Source: Thalassospira indica (GTDB lineage Bacteria; Pseudomonadota; Alphaproteobacteria; Rhodospirillales; Thalassospiraceae). From it: a DNA stretch of 64,000 nt. This document shows, piece after piece, positions 44,558 through 53,174 of the stretch; position 1 is the stretch's first letter, and every line of letters begins with the position of its first letter. Below the pieces are notes generated by a model that was not told the origin of the DNA, did no database searches, and saw only the letters and a program-made list of their open reading frames with translations. The DNA lies in the NCBI RefSeq assembly GCF_003403095.1, contig NZ_CP031555.1:2398001-2462000 (forward strand), written 5' to 3'. Position numbers and translations under genes: made by a program.

Positions 44558-45481
44558 TCAGACGACCTGGGTCAAAATGGCGATCACCGGCATGGTGATA
44601 ATCGCAAGCAGGGTGTGAACGGTGATGATGCTGGCCATCATCTGCGCATTGCCCCCCATCAGGCGCGCGAGAACATAAGCACTGGCAGAGCAGGGCAGTG
44701 CCGCATAAAGCACCACAGCGGCAAGTTCGATATCGGGCAGTCCCAGCATAAGGCACAGACCCGCTGCAATCGCTGGGCTCAACACCAGTTTTCCAACACT
44801 TGAAATCCCGACCGGAAAACCTGCGCGCCGTGCAGCCGAAAGATCAAGCCCGGCGCCAACGGCAAGAAGCCCGATGGGCAGGGCCGCGCGTCCAAGCACC
44901 TCAAGGAAGGGTCCAATGATCGGCGGCAAGCCAATTCCCAGAACGTTAAACAGGCTGCCCAGCACGCATGCCATCAGAAGCGGATTTTTTGCCACATCAC
45001 GCAGCAATGACAGAACGCCGGGCTTGCGATCATTTTCACCCAGATGCGCGCAGGCCAAAACAGAGATCACGTTAACTGTCGGCACGACCAATGCGACGCA
45101 AAGGGCAGTAACGGTTAGTCCGTGTGTGCCAAGCAAGGCCGCCGCAACCGCAAGCCCGATATAGGTGTTTGGCCGAATGGCGCCTTGCACCAGCGATGAA
45201 AATGTTGGTGCGGAAACCTTCAAAACGGGGCGCACCACAAGGATCAGTGCGGTACAGATCGCAATCGTGCCCAGCATTGCCGTCGCAATCCCCAACAGTG
45301 GCAGGCTGCCAAGGTCTGCTTTGGCGGTGTTGGAAAAAAGAAGGGCCGGGAAGGTGATGAAATAAGTCAGTTTCTCTGCACCCGGCCAAAAACTGTCGGG
45401 CAGGAAACGCCGTTCGCGCAGCACATACCCGACAACGATCAGGGCAAAGGTCGGCAGAAGTGCTGAGAGAATGGCAAGCAT
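44558..45481 (-). CDS. AEC-family transporter (auxin efflux carrier type)
   Basis: A 307-residue inner-membrane protein with about ten hydrophobic helices. The N terminus (ALLPTFALIVVGYVLRERRFL) and a VVPTVNVISVLA segment are typical of the AEC family, which in bacteria includes malonate and other organic-acid transporters. GLGIGLPPIIGPFLEVLGRAA separates the two halves of the fold, and the C-terminal half contains LPIGLLAVGAGLDLSAAR. The substrate is unknown. It is upstream of pyrB on the same strand but separated by about 170 bases, and divergent from the VOC gene. Confidence 0.87.
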   Translation of the reverse strand: MLAILSALLPTFALIVVGYVLRERRFLPDSFWPGAEKLTYFITFPALLFSNTAKADLGSLPLLGIATAMLGTIAICTALILVVRPVLKVSAPTFSSLVQGAIRPNTYIGLAVAAALLGTHGLTVTALCVALVVPTVNVISVLACAHLGENDRKPGVLSLLRDVAKNPLLMACVLGSLFNVLGIGLPPIIGPFLEVLGRAALPIGLLAVGAGLDLSAARRAGFPVGISSVGKLVLSPAIAAGLCLMLGLPDIELAAVVLYAALPCSASAYVLARLMGGNAQMMASIITVHTLLAIITMPVIAILTQVV

Positions 45482-45730
45482 CAGGTGGCTTTCATCACGT
45501 AATGAAGAAGAACTTTCAACGTCACCATACTGTTACCACCGATCTGAGCAGGGTGAAATACGCTCGCGATATCTAATTAGAATAGATGACTAAAATTCAG
45601 TTGGTGTCGAGTTGTTCTTTGCCGGTGTTTTCCGATGTGATAGTCAGCACATCCAACAGGTTTTGGCGTCGATAGACTGTTTGTTCTGCAAAGTCGTCCA
45701 GCTCGCTGAATGTTCAAGGAAAGGGACGCC

Positions 45731-46546
45731 ATGTCACGCGCGATTGATCACATTGTATTATGTGTGAATGATCTTGATGCTGCGATAGCTGTCTATACGC
45801 AGCTCGGATTTACAGTGACCCCGCGTGCGGTTCATCCCTTTGGTACCGGTAATGCCCTGATCCAGCTTGACGCCATGTATATCGAACTTCTTGCCGTGGT
45901 GGATCCGGGCAAGATTGCCGAAACTGACCTTGCCCTGCCATTTTCGTTTCCGATCTACAATCGCGACTATCTGCGTCATCGTGAAGGCATGTCGATGCTG
46001 GCCCTGCAATCGCGCGATGCCGAGCAGGACAGACAAAAATTTATCGCAGCCGGTGCCGCAGTGCCGGCGGTATTTCACTTTGAACGCGATGCCAAGACGC
46101 CTGACGGTGAAACAGTCGGCGTTGCCTTTTCGTTGGCCTACGCCAACCATCCGCTGTTGCGACATGCGGTGACGTTTGTGTGTCAACATCGACACCCGGC
46201 GCAGAATTTCTACTTTCCTGCTTATCAGAGCCACAAGAATGGCGCTGTTGCGATTGGCAAGGTTCTTGTTGATCACTGGGCGGCGGAAGCGGTGCGCGAC
46301 TTCTATGAAGAAATCGGAGTCGACGCGATTGTTGATGCCTTGCATGGCGACGAACTGGTTTCGCGCTATGGCGTGGAGGATTCCGCATTCCCGACAGACG
46401 GATTTGCCGGCTTTGAGTTGATTGTCGATGATATGGCGAAAATTGCCGATGCAGCCGTCGCAATGGGGGCCGTTGAAAAAGACGGCATGCTTATCATTGC
46501 ACCTTCCAGGTTCTTCGGGGTGTTGATGGTGATCACCGCCAAATAA
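45731..46546 (+). CDS. VOC-superfamily (glyoxalase-like) protein
   Basis: A 271-residue protein of the vicinal-oxygen-chelate fold. The N-terminal module opens AIDHIVLCVNDLDAAIAVYTQLGF, the standard first beta-alpha unit with a metal-ligand histidine, and continues with NALIQLDAMYIELLAV. The whole has the Glyoxalase_3-type layout, found in dioxygenase- or lyase-like proteins, but no specific reaction can be assigned. The ATG at 45731 follows AAGGAAAGGG. The divergent 249-base upstream region holds the AT-rich palindrome TCTAATTAGA at 45572-45581, a possible operator. A terminator overlaps its end. Confidence 0.82.
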   Translation: MSRAIDHIVLCVNDLDAAIAVYTQLGFTVTPRAVHPFGTGNALIQLDAMYIELLAVVDPGKIAETDLALPFSFPIYNRDYLRHREGMSMLALQSRDAEQDRQKFIAAGAAVPAVFHFERDAKTPDGETVGVAFSLAYANHPLLRHAVTFVCQHRHPAQNFYFPAYQSHKNGAVAIGKVLVDHWAAEAVRDFYEEIGVDAIVDALHGDELVSRYGVEDSAFPTDGFAGFELIVDDMAKIADAAVAMGAVEKDGMLIIAPSRFFGVLMVITAK

Positions 46547-46576
46547 AAAGCTGCCTGAATGAACAGGCAGCTTTGA
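46547..46576. terminator. Terminator hairpin between VOC gene and ruvX
   Basis: An 11-bp stem AAAGCTGCCTG / CAGGCAGCTTT with a 6-nt loop directly follows the VOC stop codon and lies downstream of convergent ruvX as well. The T runs are short. Confidence 0.7.
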
Positions 46577-46605
46577 TCTTGTGGGTCAGGGCGGGCTGAC
46601 GGTTA

Positions 46606-47130
46606 TCAGTCTTCTTCCGCCTCGATATCGTTATCGTCTGGTTCGGCATTCTCGCCGGGATCGGTATGGCGGTTCAAATGATCCAGCGCGCCTTGCAAGA
46701 TATAGGCAGCTGCTGTCTTGTCGACGACTTCAGCGCGGCGTTTGCGGGTCATGTCGACTTCTTCAATCAGAATACGCTCAACCGCGTTTGTTGACAGGCG
46801 CTCGTCCCACATCAAAACCGGCAGGTCGATATACTTTTCCATTTCGTCGATAAAGGCATAGACGCGATGGCACCCCTTGCCGATCGAACCATCAAGTTCG
46901 CGCGGGAAGCCGATGATAATGCCGCCGACATTCTGTTTGTCGATAATCGACGAAAGCTGGGCAATATCGCGTGTGAACTTCTTTCGTGAAATCAGCTCAT
47001 ACGGTGAGGCAATCTGCAGCCCGACATCTGATAGGGCTACGCCAATTGTCTTGGTGCCCAAATCAAGGCCCAATACACGTGCTGCCGGTGGCAAGAACCG
47101 CAGCAATTCCTGAGTGTCATTGCAAATCAT
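46606..47130 (-). CDS. ruvX: Holliday junction resolvase-like nuclease RuvX (YqgF)
   Basis: A 174-residue RNase H-fold nuclease involved in pre-16S rRNA maturation and proposed as a Holliday-junction resolvase. The first metal-binding aspartate is in VLGLDLGTKTIGVALSD (Asp23). The family segments GIIIGFPRELDGS, MWDERLST and DKTAAAYILQGAL supply the remaining acidic residues. The N-terminal dozen residues and the acidic C-terminal tail (EDNDIEAEED-like) are extensions. The gene stands alone on the minus strand, facing the VOC gene and divergent from the Pot-like importer. Confidence 0.93.
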   Translation of the reverse strand: MICNDTQELLRFLPPAARVLGLDLGTKTIGVALSDVGLQIASPYELISRKKFTRDIAQLSSIIDKQNVGGIIIGFPRELDGSIGKGCHRVYAFIDEMEKYIDLPVLMWDERLSTNAVERILIEEVDMTRKRRAEVVDKTAAAYILQGALDHLNRHTDPGENAEPDDNDIEAEED

Positions 47131-47575
47131 GGCGACCTTATAGGAGTCTTTTTGCGAAATTGCCAGCGCAAAGCAAATGTATCGTTTTCCGATTTATGGA
47201 AGAAACGACGCCGAGTTGAGTGTGTGGACGCATTTTATTCTAAATGCAGCCAAGAATGGCGGGCTTCCTAGCGTAAAAATCTTTCTGAATGATGAGGGGT
47301 TGAAGTGCCTCAGCAGGTTTGTTTTAATATCGCACTGCCGAAATTGATCGAAATCGAAATATGCAGGGCGAAACAGGCAGACCGAATGCGCAGATCATCT
47401 TGAGAGAAAGAAAACAGAAAGACGCAGCGCACCTATTACACGTGAGTGTCGCAATGCTTCTATCCACGGGGTTCGGGAACCGTCATGCTCGACAGGTTCC
47501 AGTTGATTTACGCATACAAAAATCACCAAAAGCGAAAACGCTGAACAAACAATGACAAATCAGGGGGTATAGGGT
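47131..47575. other. 445-base intergenic region upstream of the Pot-like importer
   Basis: No convincing gene is seen; a 64-codon open frame at 47361-47555 lacks recognisable features. A possible promoter for the importer is TTGAAG (47300-47305), 17 bases, TTTAAT (47323-47328). A 12-bp palindrome GGTTC-GG-GAACC lies at 47470-47481 and could be a regulator site or leader hairpin. The long leader between this promoter and the first gene may carry regulation. Confidence 0.4.
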
Positions 47576-48679
47576 TTGGCCGACGGTGCATCAAACGAAG
47601 CGTTCGTTGAGTTTGAACGTGTACAGAAAAGTTATGACGGCGAAACGCTCGTCGTTAAAGATCTCAACCTAACAATGCCTAGAGGCGAGTTCCTGACGAT
47701 GCTTGGTCCGTCAGGGTCAGGCAAGACAACTTGCCTGATGATGCTTGCCGGTTTCGAAACCGCGACTCACGGCGATATTCGCCTTGGCGGCGTTTCGATC
47801 AACAATATTCCGCCGCACAAGCGTGGTATTGGCATGGTCTTTCAGAACTATGCGCTTTTCCCGCATATGACCATCGCCGAGAATTTGGCTTTCCCGCTTG
47901 AGGTCCGCAAATTGGGCAAAGCGGAACAGGAAGAAAAGGTCAAACGCGCACTCGATATGGTCGAAATGGGAAGCTTCGGTGGTCGTCGCCCGGCTCAGCT
48001 TTCGGGCGGTCAACAGCAACGTGTCGCTTTGGCCCGTGCGCTGGTGTTTGAACCTGAACTTGTTCTGATGGACGAACCGCTTGGTGCACTTGACAAACAG
48101 CTTCGTGAAAAGATGCAGTTTGAAATCACGCATCTTGCCCATCAACTTGGCATTACAACGGTTTACGTCACCCATGATCAGACCGAAGCCTTGACGATGT
48201 CTGATCGCGTTGCCGTGTTTGACGATGGCCGTATTCAGCAGCTTGCACCGCCCGATAAACTTTACGAACAGCCCGAAAACAGCTTTGTTGCCCAGTTCAT
48301 CGGTGAAAACAATACGCTGGAGGGGATCGTCAAGGAAATCAAGGGCAACACTTGTGTGGTGCAGCTTGATGACGGCGAAATCATTGATGCCGTCCCGGTA
48401 AATGTCAGTCAAGTGGGTGAACGTACCCGCGTTTCGATCCGTCCTGAACGTGTCGAATACAATCGTGATCGTCTGCATGAAGACGCCCATACATTGAAAG
48501 CCGAGGTGCTGGAGTTCATCTATATGGGTGACATCTTCCGCACGCGGCTGCGTGTGGCCGGCAATGATGAGTTTATCATCAAGACCCGAAATGCGCCTGA
48601 TCAGATGCGCTTGAAACCCGGCCAGCAGATTGAAATCGGCTGGCTTGCAGAAGATTGTCGCGCACTCGACGCGTCATAA
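47576..48679 (+). CDS. Polyamine-type ABC transporter ATP-binding protein (PotA-like)
   Basis: A 367-residue ABC ATPase. Walker A is GPSGSGKTT at about 44-52, the Q-loop region is GMVFQNYALFPHMT, the signature is LSGGQQQRVALARAL, and Walker B is VLMDEPLGALD. The C-terminal TOBE-like domain (about 245-365) is typical of PotA/FbpC-class importer ATPases. It energises the two permeases encoded downstream. The start is TTG 47576 after a GGGGGT box, and no closer ATG fits the family N terminus. It is the first gene of a four-gene importer operon for a polyamine or related cation or organic solute. Confidence 0.92.
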   Translation: MADGASNEAFVEFERVQKSYDGETLVVKDLNLTMPRGEFLTMLGPSGSGKTTCLMMLAGFETATHGDIRLGGVSINNIPPHKRGIGMVFQNYALFPHMTIAENLAFPLEVRKLGKAEQEEKVKRALDMVEMGSFGGRRPAQLSGGQQQRVALARALVFEPELVLMDEPLGALDKQLREKMQFEITHLAHQLGITTVYVTHDQTEALTMSDRVAVFDDGRIQQLAPPDKLYEQPENSFVAQFIGENNTLEGIVKEIKGNTCVVQLDDGEIIDAVPVNVSQVGERTRVSIRPERVEYNRDRLHEDAHTLKAEVLEFIYMGDIFRTRLRVAGNDEFIIKTRNAPDQMRLKPGQQIEIGWLAEDCRALDAS

Positions 48680-48700
48680 TCGTTGGTTGGACAGATTACA

Positions 48701-48726
48701 GGACCGGTATGCCCGGGTACCGGTTC
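48701..48726 (+). other. Intra-operon hairpin between ATPase and binding-protein genes
   Basis: ACCGGTA and TACCGGT pair as a 7-bp core extended by two weaker pairs, with an 8-nt loop. It lies in the 85-base gap before the binding-protein gene and has no T run. It may stabilise the binding-protein mRNA end after processing. Confidence 0.45.
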
Positions 48727-48764
48727 TTAACGAATAGTCCGGGAAACAATCAGGGAGTCTATTA

Positions 48765-49880
48765 ATGCAACTTATTAAAACCCTTACTGCATCAACAGCT
48801 TTGCTCGTTGTCGCAAGTGGTTCCGCATTTGCCCAGGAGATGGTAAATGACATGACCCTTGTCAGCTGGGGTGGTGCATACCAGAACAGCCAGGTCAAGG
48901 CTTATGCAGAGCCTTACATGGAAATGCATCCAGAGGTTTCAATTACCTGGGATGAAAGTTCGAACGAGGCTGTCGCAAAAATGCGTGCAATGAACGAAGC
49001 CAATAACATGACCTGGGATCTGGTTGACGTTGTTGCTGCCGATGCTATGCGCCTTTGCGATGAAGGTCTCGCAATGGAAATTGACCCGAACGAAATCCTT
49101 GCAGCAGCGCCGGACGGTACCTCTGCCGAGGATGACTTTGGTGATCTCCTCGTAAGTGACTGCTACATTCCGCAGATCGTTTATTCGACCACGTTTGGTT
49201 ACCGCGAAGACATGGTTCCGGATGGAACACCGGCACCGACCGACATCTGTGCCCTGTTCGATACCGAAACCTATCCGGGCATGCGTTCGCTTGAAAAACG
49301 CCCGATCAACAACATGGAATGGGCTCTGCTCTGCGATGGTGTTGCCAAGGACGAAGTCTACGACGTTCTTGAAACGCCGGAAGGTCAGCAGCGCGCGCTC
49401 GACAAACTGGCAACCATCAAGGACAGCGTGATCTGGTGGAGTGCCGGTGCAGATACCCCGCAACTTCTGGCTGATGGTGAAGTCTTCATGGGCTCGACCT
49501 ACAATGGTCGTCTGTTCTCGGCAATTGTTGAGCAGAATCAGCCGATCGCCATGCTTTGGGATGCACAGGTCTTTGACCTTGACGGTTGGATCATTCCGGC
49601 CGGTCTTCCGGAAGAACGTCTGAACCGCGTTCTGGACTTTGTGAAGTTTGCAACCGATACCCAGCGCCTTGCTGATCAGGCTGCTTACATTTCGTATGGT
49701 CCGGCTCGTTTGTCGTCGGCGCCGCTTGTTGGCAAACACGCCGAACTGGGCGTTGACATGGCACCGCACATGCCGACCGACCCGGCAAACGCCAAGAACA
49801 CGTTCCTCTATAACTATGAGTTCTGGGCTGACTATCGTGACGACATCGATGCCAAGTTCCAGGCTTGGCTCGCTCAATAA
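48765..49880 (+). CDS. Polyamine-type extracellular solute-binding protein (PotD-like)
   Basis: A 371-residue periplasmic binding protein. The signal peptide covers residues 1-23 (MQLIKTLTAS start, hydrophobic core, SAFA cleavage site before QEM). The mature part begins MTLVSWGGAYQNSQVKAY, the typical PotD/PotF-class opening. It has a WDLVDVVAADAMRLCDEGLA segment and, toward the end, a C-terminal NYEFWADYRDDIDAKFQAWL helix. The cysteine pair around CDEG and SDCYIPQ may form a disulfide. A ligand such as putrescine, spermidine or a related organic cation is inferred from family only. It is flanked by two hairpins, consistent with higher mRNA abundance than its operon partners. Confidence 0.9.
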   Translation: MQLIKTLTASTALLVVASGSAFAQEMVNDMTLVSWGGAYQNSQVKAYAEPYMEMHPEVSITWDESSNEAVAKMRAMNEANNMTWDLVDVVAADAMRLCDEGLAMEIDPNEILAAAPDGTSAEDDFGDLLVSDCYIPQIVYSTTFGYREDMVPDGTPAPTDICALFDTETYPGMRSLEKRPINNMEWALLCDGVAKDEVYDVLETPEGQQRALDKLATIKDSVIWWSAGADTPQLLADGEVFMGSTYNGRLFSAIVEQNQPIAMLWDAQVFDLDGWIIPAGLPEERLNRVLDFVKFATDTQRLADQAAYISYGPARLSSAPLVGKHAELGVDMAPHMPTDPANAKNTFLYNYEFWADYRDDIDAKFQAWLAQ

Positions 49881-49892
49881 GAGCTAAGGGTA

Positions 49893-49915
49893 GGGGGCCG
49901 TTCGCGGCCCCCTTT
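49893..49915 (+). terminator. Hairpin after the binding-protein gene, probable attenuating terminator
   Basis: GGGGGCCG and CGGCCCCC form an 8-bp GC stem closed by a TTCG tetraloop, followed by only three T residues. It lies 12 bases after the stop codon inside the importer operon, so partial termination or mRNA stabilisation is likely. Confidence 0.7.
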
Positions 49916-49993
49916 GCCGACCAATTCGCAGAACAATAAATTGCCGGTCGAAACAATAGACCGAAAACACCGGGGCAGGCTTACGGGGGCGTA

Positions 49994-51658
49994 ATGGGTG
50001 ATACATCGCAAGAAGTCGTGTTAGCTGCTGATGGCAGACCACTAAAACAAAGTCTACGAAGGGCATTGATGCGCCAGAAGATGCGCGCGCTCATGCTGGT
50101 TGCGCCACTTTTGATCTTTGTGGTCGTGACTTTTATCGTTCCGATCCTCTCGATGCTTTTCCGGTCGGTTGAAAACGACATTGTGCCGAACACACTCCCG
50201 GGAACGGTGATCGCGCTCTCCCAGTGGGATGGTTCAACCGGGGAACCGCCGCACGAAAATGTATACCGCAATCTTTACATTGATTTATTCAAGGCAGAGG
50301 AAGCCAAACAGCATACCCGTCTTGGTTCTCGCCTGAATTACGAGCAATCCGGATTGTCATCCTTGTTCCGGACCACGGGGCGGTCGCTTGATGACATCGG
50401 TGAACTTTGGCAGGATCCGCTTGAAGATATCGACCCGAACTTCGAAGAGGGCTCTTTCTGGTTCGAAATGATGTCGGGCACAGGCGGGGAAGATTTCCTT
50501 GAAACACGCCGTGAACTGATGGCGCTGATGTCTGATGAAGACATGAGTGGTGATGTCGGCTTTGTGCCGTCAGAACAAATCATTCAACTGCTGCCCTGGA
50601 CCGCACGTGCTTATACCGATTTTGCCCTTTGGGCTGCGATCCGCGATGGCGATAACGTTGCCGAGGAAGATCCATGGGAGTCCGTTTACGGCGCCCTTGG
50701 TATGGATCTGACCAATTCGGATACGGTTTCGGCGATTAACAGCTATAATGGTGCAGGCGCAAGCGCCTTGCAGGCGGCGGCCGCCAATATTGATCAGCTT
50801 CCGCAATTTGGTTTCCGCGAAGCTTTCACCGAAGAAGACGAAGATTGGGGCTCAGCTGATATCTGGGCAACCATCAAACTCTATTCGCCAAGCATGACCC
50901 CAGGGTACTTCCTGAATTCCGTCGATATGACGCTGACGCCGGACGGGATCGTGATGAAGCCGGAAAATCAGCAGATTTATACCACGCTGTTCATGCGCAC
51001 ACTGATCATGGCGCTGATCATTACCGCAAGCTGCATTGTTCTTGGCTATCCAGTGGCATGGTTGCTCGCCAATCTTCCAATGCGTACGGCAAGTATCCTG
51101 ATGATTTTGGTTCTGCTGCCGTTCTGGACGTCGCTCTTGGTACGAACGTCGGCCTGGAAGGTTTTGTTACAGCAGCAAGGGGTTATCAACGAAATCCTTG
51201 TCTGGCTCGGGTTTGTTAATGATGCAGATCGGCTTGTTCTGATGAATAATGCAACAGGTACGGTCATTGCCATGACCCACATCCTGCTGCCATTCATGAT
51301 CCTGCCGCTGTATTCGGTGATGAAAACCATCCCGCCAAGTTACCAGCGCGCGGCCAAGTCACTTGGTGCGACGAACTGGACTGCCTTCTGGCGAGTTTAC
51401 TTCCCGCAGTCGGTGCCGGGCATTGGTGCCGGTTCGATCCTCGTGTTCATTCTTGCGATTGGTTACTACATCACGCCTGAAATCGTTGGCGGTACGGATG
51501 GTGTCTTCATCTCCAACCGAATTGCCTATCATATTTCAAGTTCGCTCAACTGGGGCCTTGCGGCCGCACTCGGGTCTATCCTTCTCGTCGTCGTTCTTGG
51601 CCTGTACTGGTGCTACGACAAGATTGTGGGCATCGATAACGTGAAGTTGGGGGGCTAA
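49994..51658 (+). CDS. Polyamine-type ABC transporter permease (PotB-like) with a large periplasmic insertion
   Basis: A 554-residue permease, about twice the usual 280-300 residues. Helix 1 is at about 29-52 (ALMLVAPLLIFVVVTFIVPI). Residues about 55-335 form a hydrophilic, acidic domain without membrane segments, predicted to lie in the periplasm. The canonical transport domain follows (helices from LFMRTLIMALIITASCIVLG, with the EAA loop YQRAAKSLGATNWTAFWRVY). The extra domain is not repeat-rich and I do not recognise it. It could contact the binding protein. It lies 113 bases after the binding-protein gene and five bases before the second permease. Confidence 0.9.
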   Translation: MGDTSQEVVLAADGRPLKQSLRRALMRQKMRALMLVAPLLIFVVVTFIVPILSMLFRSVENDIVPNTLPGTVIALSQWDGSTGEPPHENVYRNLYIDLFKAEEAKQHTRLGSRLNYEQSGLSSLFRTTGRSLDDIGELWQDPLEDIDPNFEEGSFWFEMMSGTGGEDFLETRRELMALMSDEDMSGDVGFVPSEQIIQLLPWTARAYTDFALWAAIRDGDNVAEEDPWESVYGALGMDLTNSDTVSAINSYNGAGASALQAAAANIDQLPQFGFREAFTEEDEDWGSADIWATIKLYSPSMTPGYFLNSVDMTLTPDGIVMKPENQQIYTTLFMRTLIMALIITASCIVLGYPVAWLLANLPMRTASILMILVLLPFWTSLLVRTSAWKVLLQQQGVINEILVWLGFVNDADRLVLMNNATGTVIAMTHILLPFMILPLYSVMKTIPPSYQRAAKSLGATNWTAFWRVYFPQSVPGIGAGSILVFILAIGYYITPEIVGGTDGVFISNRIAYHISSSLNWGLAAALGSILLVVVLGLYWCYDKIVGIDNVKLGG

Positions 51659-51662
51659 GAAC

Positions 51663-52883
51663 ATGAATGAAGTAATCTCATACGTAAGACGGCCCGAACT
51701 GATGACTTTCACGATGCCACTGGTGGCCTTGTTAGGTGCGATGTTCGGCTTCATTACCGGCAACATCTTTGGCAGCCCGTGGGTCGGGTTCGTCATCGGT
51801 GCTTTGGTCGGGGCGGCACTGGCCTTTGTGTTCTCGAAAATCGTCAAAGTGAAAAGCAAACAGAAAACGCTGGCAACTGGTGTGCTTTTCGGTGGAGTAG
51901 GCATGATTTTCGGCGGGCTTGGCGGCTTGTTTGGCGGCTTCCTTGTCGGTATTTCGATGGGCTGGTTTGCCAACTGGGTTGGAAGCGGTAGATACCGGGC
52001 CGGCGTTCCGATCTATTACACGCCGGGTCAGGTTCTTTGGCACAACGCGTTCCTGTTTATCTGTGCGTTTGTGTTCTTCTTCCTGATCGCGCCGCTTCTG
52101 CCGGTGATCTGGCTCAGCTTCAATGCCGAGAACTTCTTTACCTTCACGCCAGAAATGCTGAGCTTCAAGGCAGAAGGCTATAGCCTCAAGCATTATCGCG
52201 ATTTCCTGGGTACCGATGAATGGATGGTGCCACTCAAGAACTCGTTGATCATTGCTCCGATTGCGACGCTGATTTCGCTATCCCTTGGGACACTTGCCGC
52301 AATTGGTCTTAGCCAGTCGCACGTGCCGGGGCGCCAGGCGATGATGGCCGTGCTTATTTCCCCGATGATCGTGCCGTTGATCATTTCGGCCACCGGCATG
52401 TTCTTCTTTTACGCGCCGCTGGGCAACTGGCTTGAGCTTAATCTTGGCCTCAATCAGGCATTTGTCGGCTATGTGAAGGTGATCCTGGCCCACGCTGTTC
52501 TGGGCATTCCGTTTGTCATCATCACGGTCACCGCAACGTTGGTTGGCTTTGACAAGTCACTGACCCGTGCGGCGGCAAACATGGGGGCAAACCCGGTCAC
52601 CACCTTCTTCAAGGTTCAGATGCCTCTGATCCTGCCGGGTGTGATTTCGGGCGGCCTGTTTGCCTTTATCACCTCGTTTGATGAAGTGGTTGTGGTGCTG
52701 TTTGTCGGGTCTGCCCGTCAGCAAACCTTGCCATGGCAGATGTATACCGGTCTGCGCGAACAGATCTCGCCGACCATTCTGGCAGCCGCGACGATCCTTG
52801 TATCTGTCTCGATCCTGCTGCTGCTGACCGTGGAACTGCTGCGTCGTCGTTCCGAACGTCTGCGTGGTATGAGCCCGGGCTAA
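51663..52883 (+). CDS. Polyamine-type ABC transporter permease (PotC-like) with a glycine-rich N-terminal membrane extension
   Basis: A 406-residue permease. The canonical PotC-like domain occupies about 130-400 (FFFLIAPLLPVIWLSFNAE, SLIIAPIATLISLSLGTLAA, EAA loop TRAAANMGANPVTTFFKVQM). The first roughly 120 residues are additional: three hydrophobic glycine-rich segments (FGFITGNIFGSPWVGFVIGA; VLFGGVGMIFGGLGGLFGGF) that look like glycine-zipper helices. No such extension is expected in standard PotC proteins. It is the last gene of the importer operon and is followed by a strong terminator. Confidence 0.9.
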   Translation: MNEVISYVRRPELMTFTMPLVALLGAMFGFITGNIFGSPWVGFVIGALVGAALAFVFSKIVKVKSKQKTLATGVLFGGVGMIFGGLGGLFGGFLVGISMGWFANWVGSGRYRAGVPIYYTPGQVLWHNAFLFICAFVFFFLIAPLLPVIWLSFNAENFFTFTPEMLSFKAEGYSLKHYRDFLGTDEWMVPLKNSLIIAPIATLISLSLGTLAAIGLSQSHVPGRQAMMAVLISPMIVPLIISATGMFFFYAPLGNWLELNLGLNQAFVGYVKVILAHAVLGIPFVIITVTATLVGFDKSLTRAAANMGANPVTTFFKVQMPLILPGVISGGLFAFITSFDEVVVVLFVGSARQQTLPWQMYTGLREQISPTILAAATILVSVSILLLLTVELLRRRSERLRGMSPG

Positions 52884-52929
52884 GCCGATCTGGCATTCTG
52901 TCGCGTAATACGCGGCAGGGCATAAACAC

Positions 52930-52972
52930 GAAACAGGCCGGCAACATTCTTGTTGTCGGCCTGTTTGTTTTC
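52930..52972. terminator. Intrinsic terminator after the Pot-like importer operon
   Basis: A 14-bp stem AACAGGCCGGCAAC / GTTGTCGGCCTGTT (one G-T pair) with a 6-nt loop is followed by a T-rich stretch, about 50 bases after the last permease stop. Confidence 0.85.
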
Positions 52973-53117
52973 ATATGCCCGATCCGATCTGGGCAGGTGA
53001 TATTTTCGCGCGCGACAGTTTTATGAGTCAGACAGCGCGAGAACACGTGTTCTTCGTTGCTTCGAACCCTTGCGGCAGGGGCGGCGGGGTGCTAGTTTCC
53101 GCGCTGTAATTCACGTT

Positions 53118-53147
53118 CTGGCAGATATCTCTCTGCCGGGTTTTTTT
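53118..53147 (+). terminator. Terminator-like hairpin in the gatCAB leader
   Basis: CTGGCAGA and TCTGCCGG form an 8-bp stem (one wobble pair) with a 6-nt loop, followed by a G and seven T residues. It sits only 28 bases before the gatC start codon, where a terminator could attenuate the operon. Confidence 0.6.
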
Positions 53148-53174
53148 GTCATTCCTTAAGAGAGACTTTCATCC

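Noticed and set aside
47361..47555. Small open frame of 64 codons in the gap before the Pot-like importer
   Set aside because: No ribosome-binding site, no similarity I recognise, basic low-information composition.
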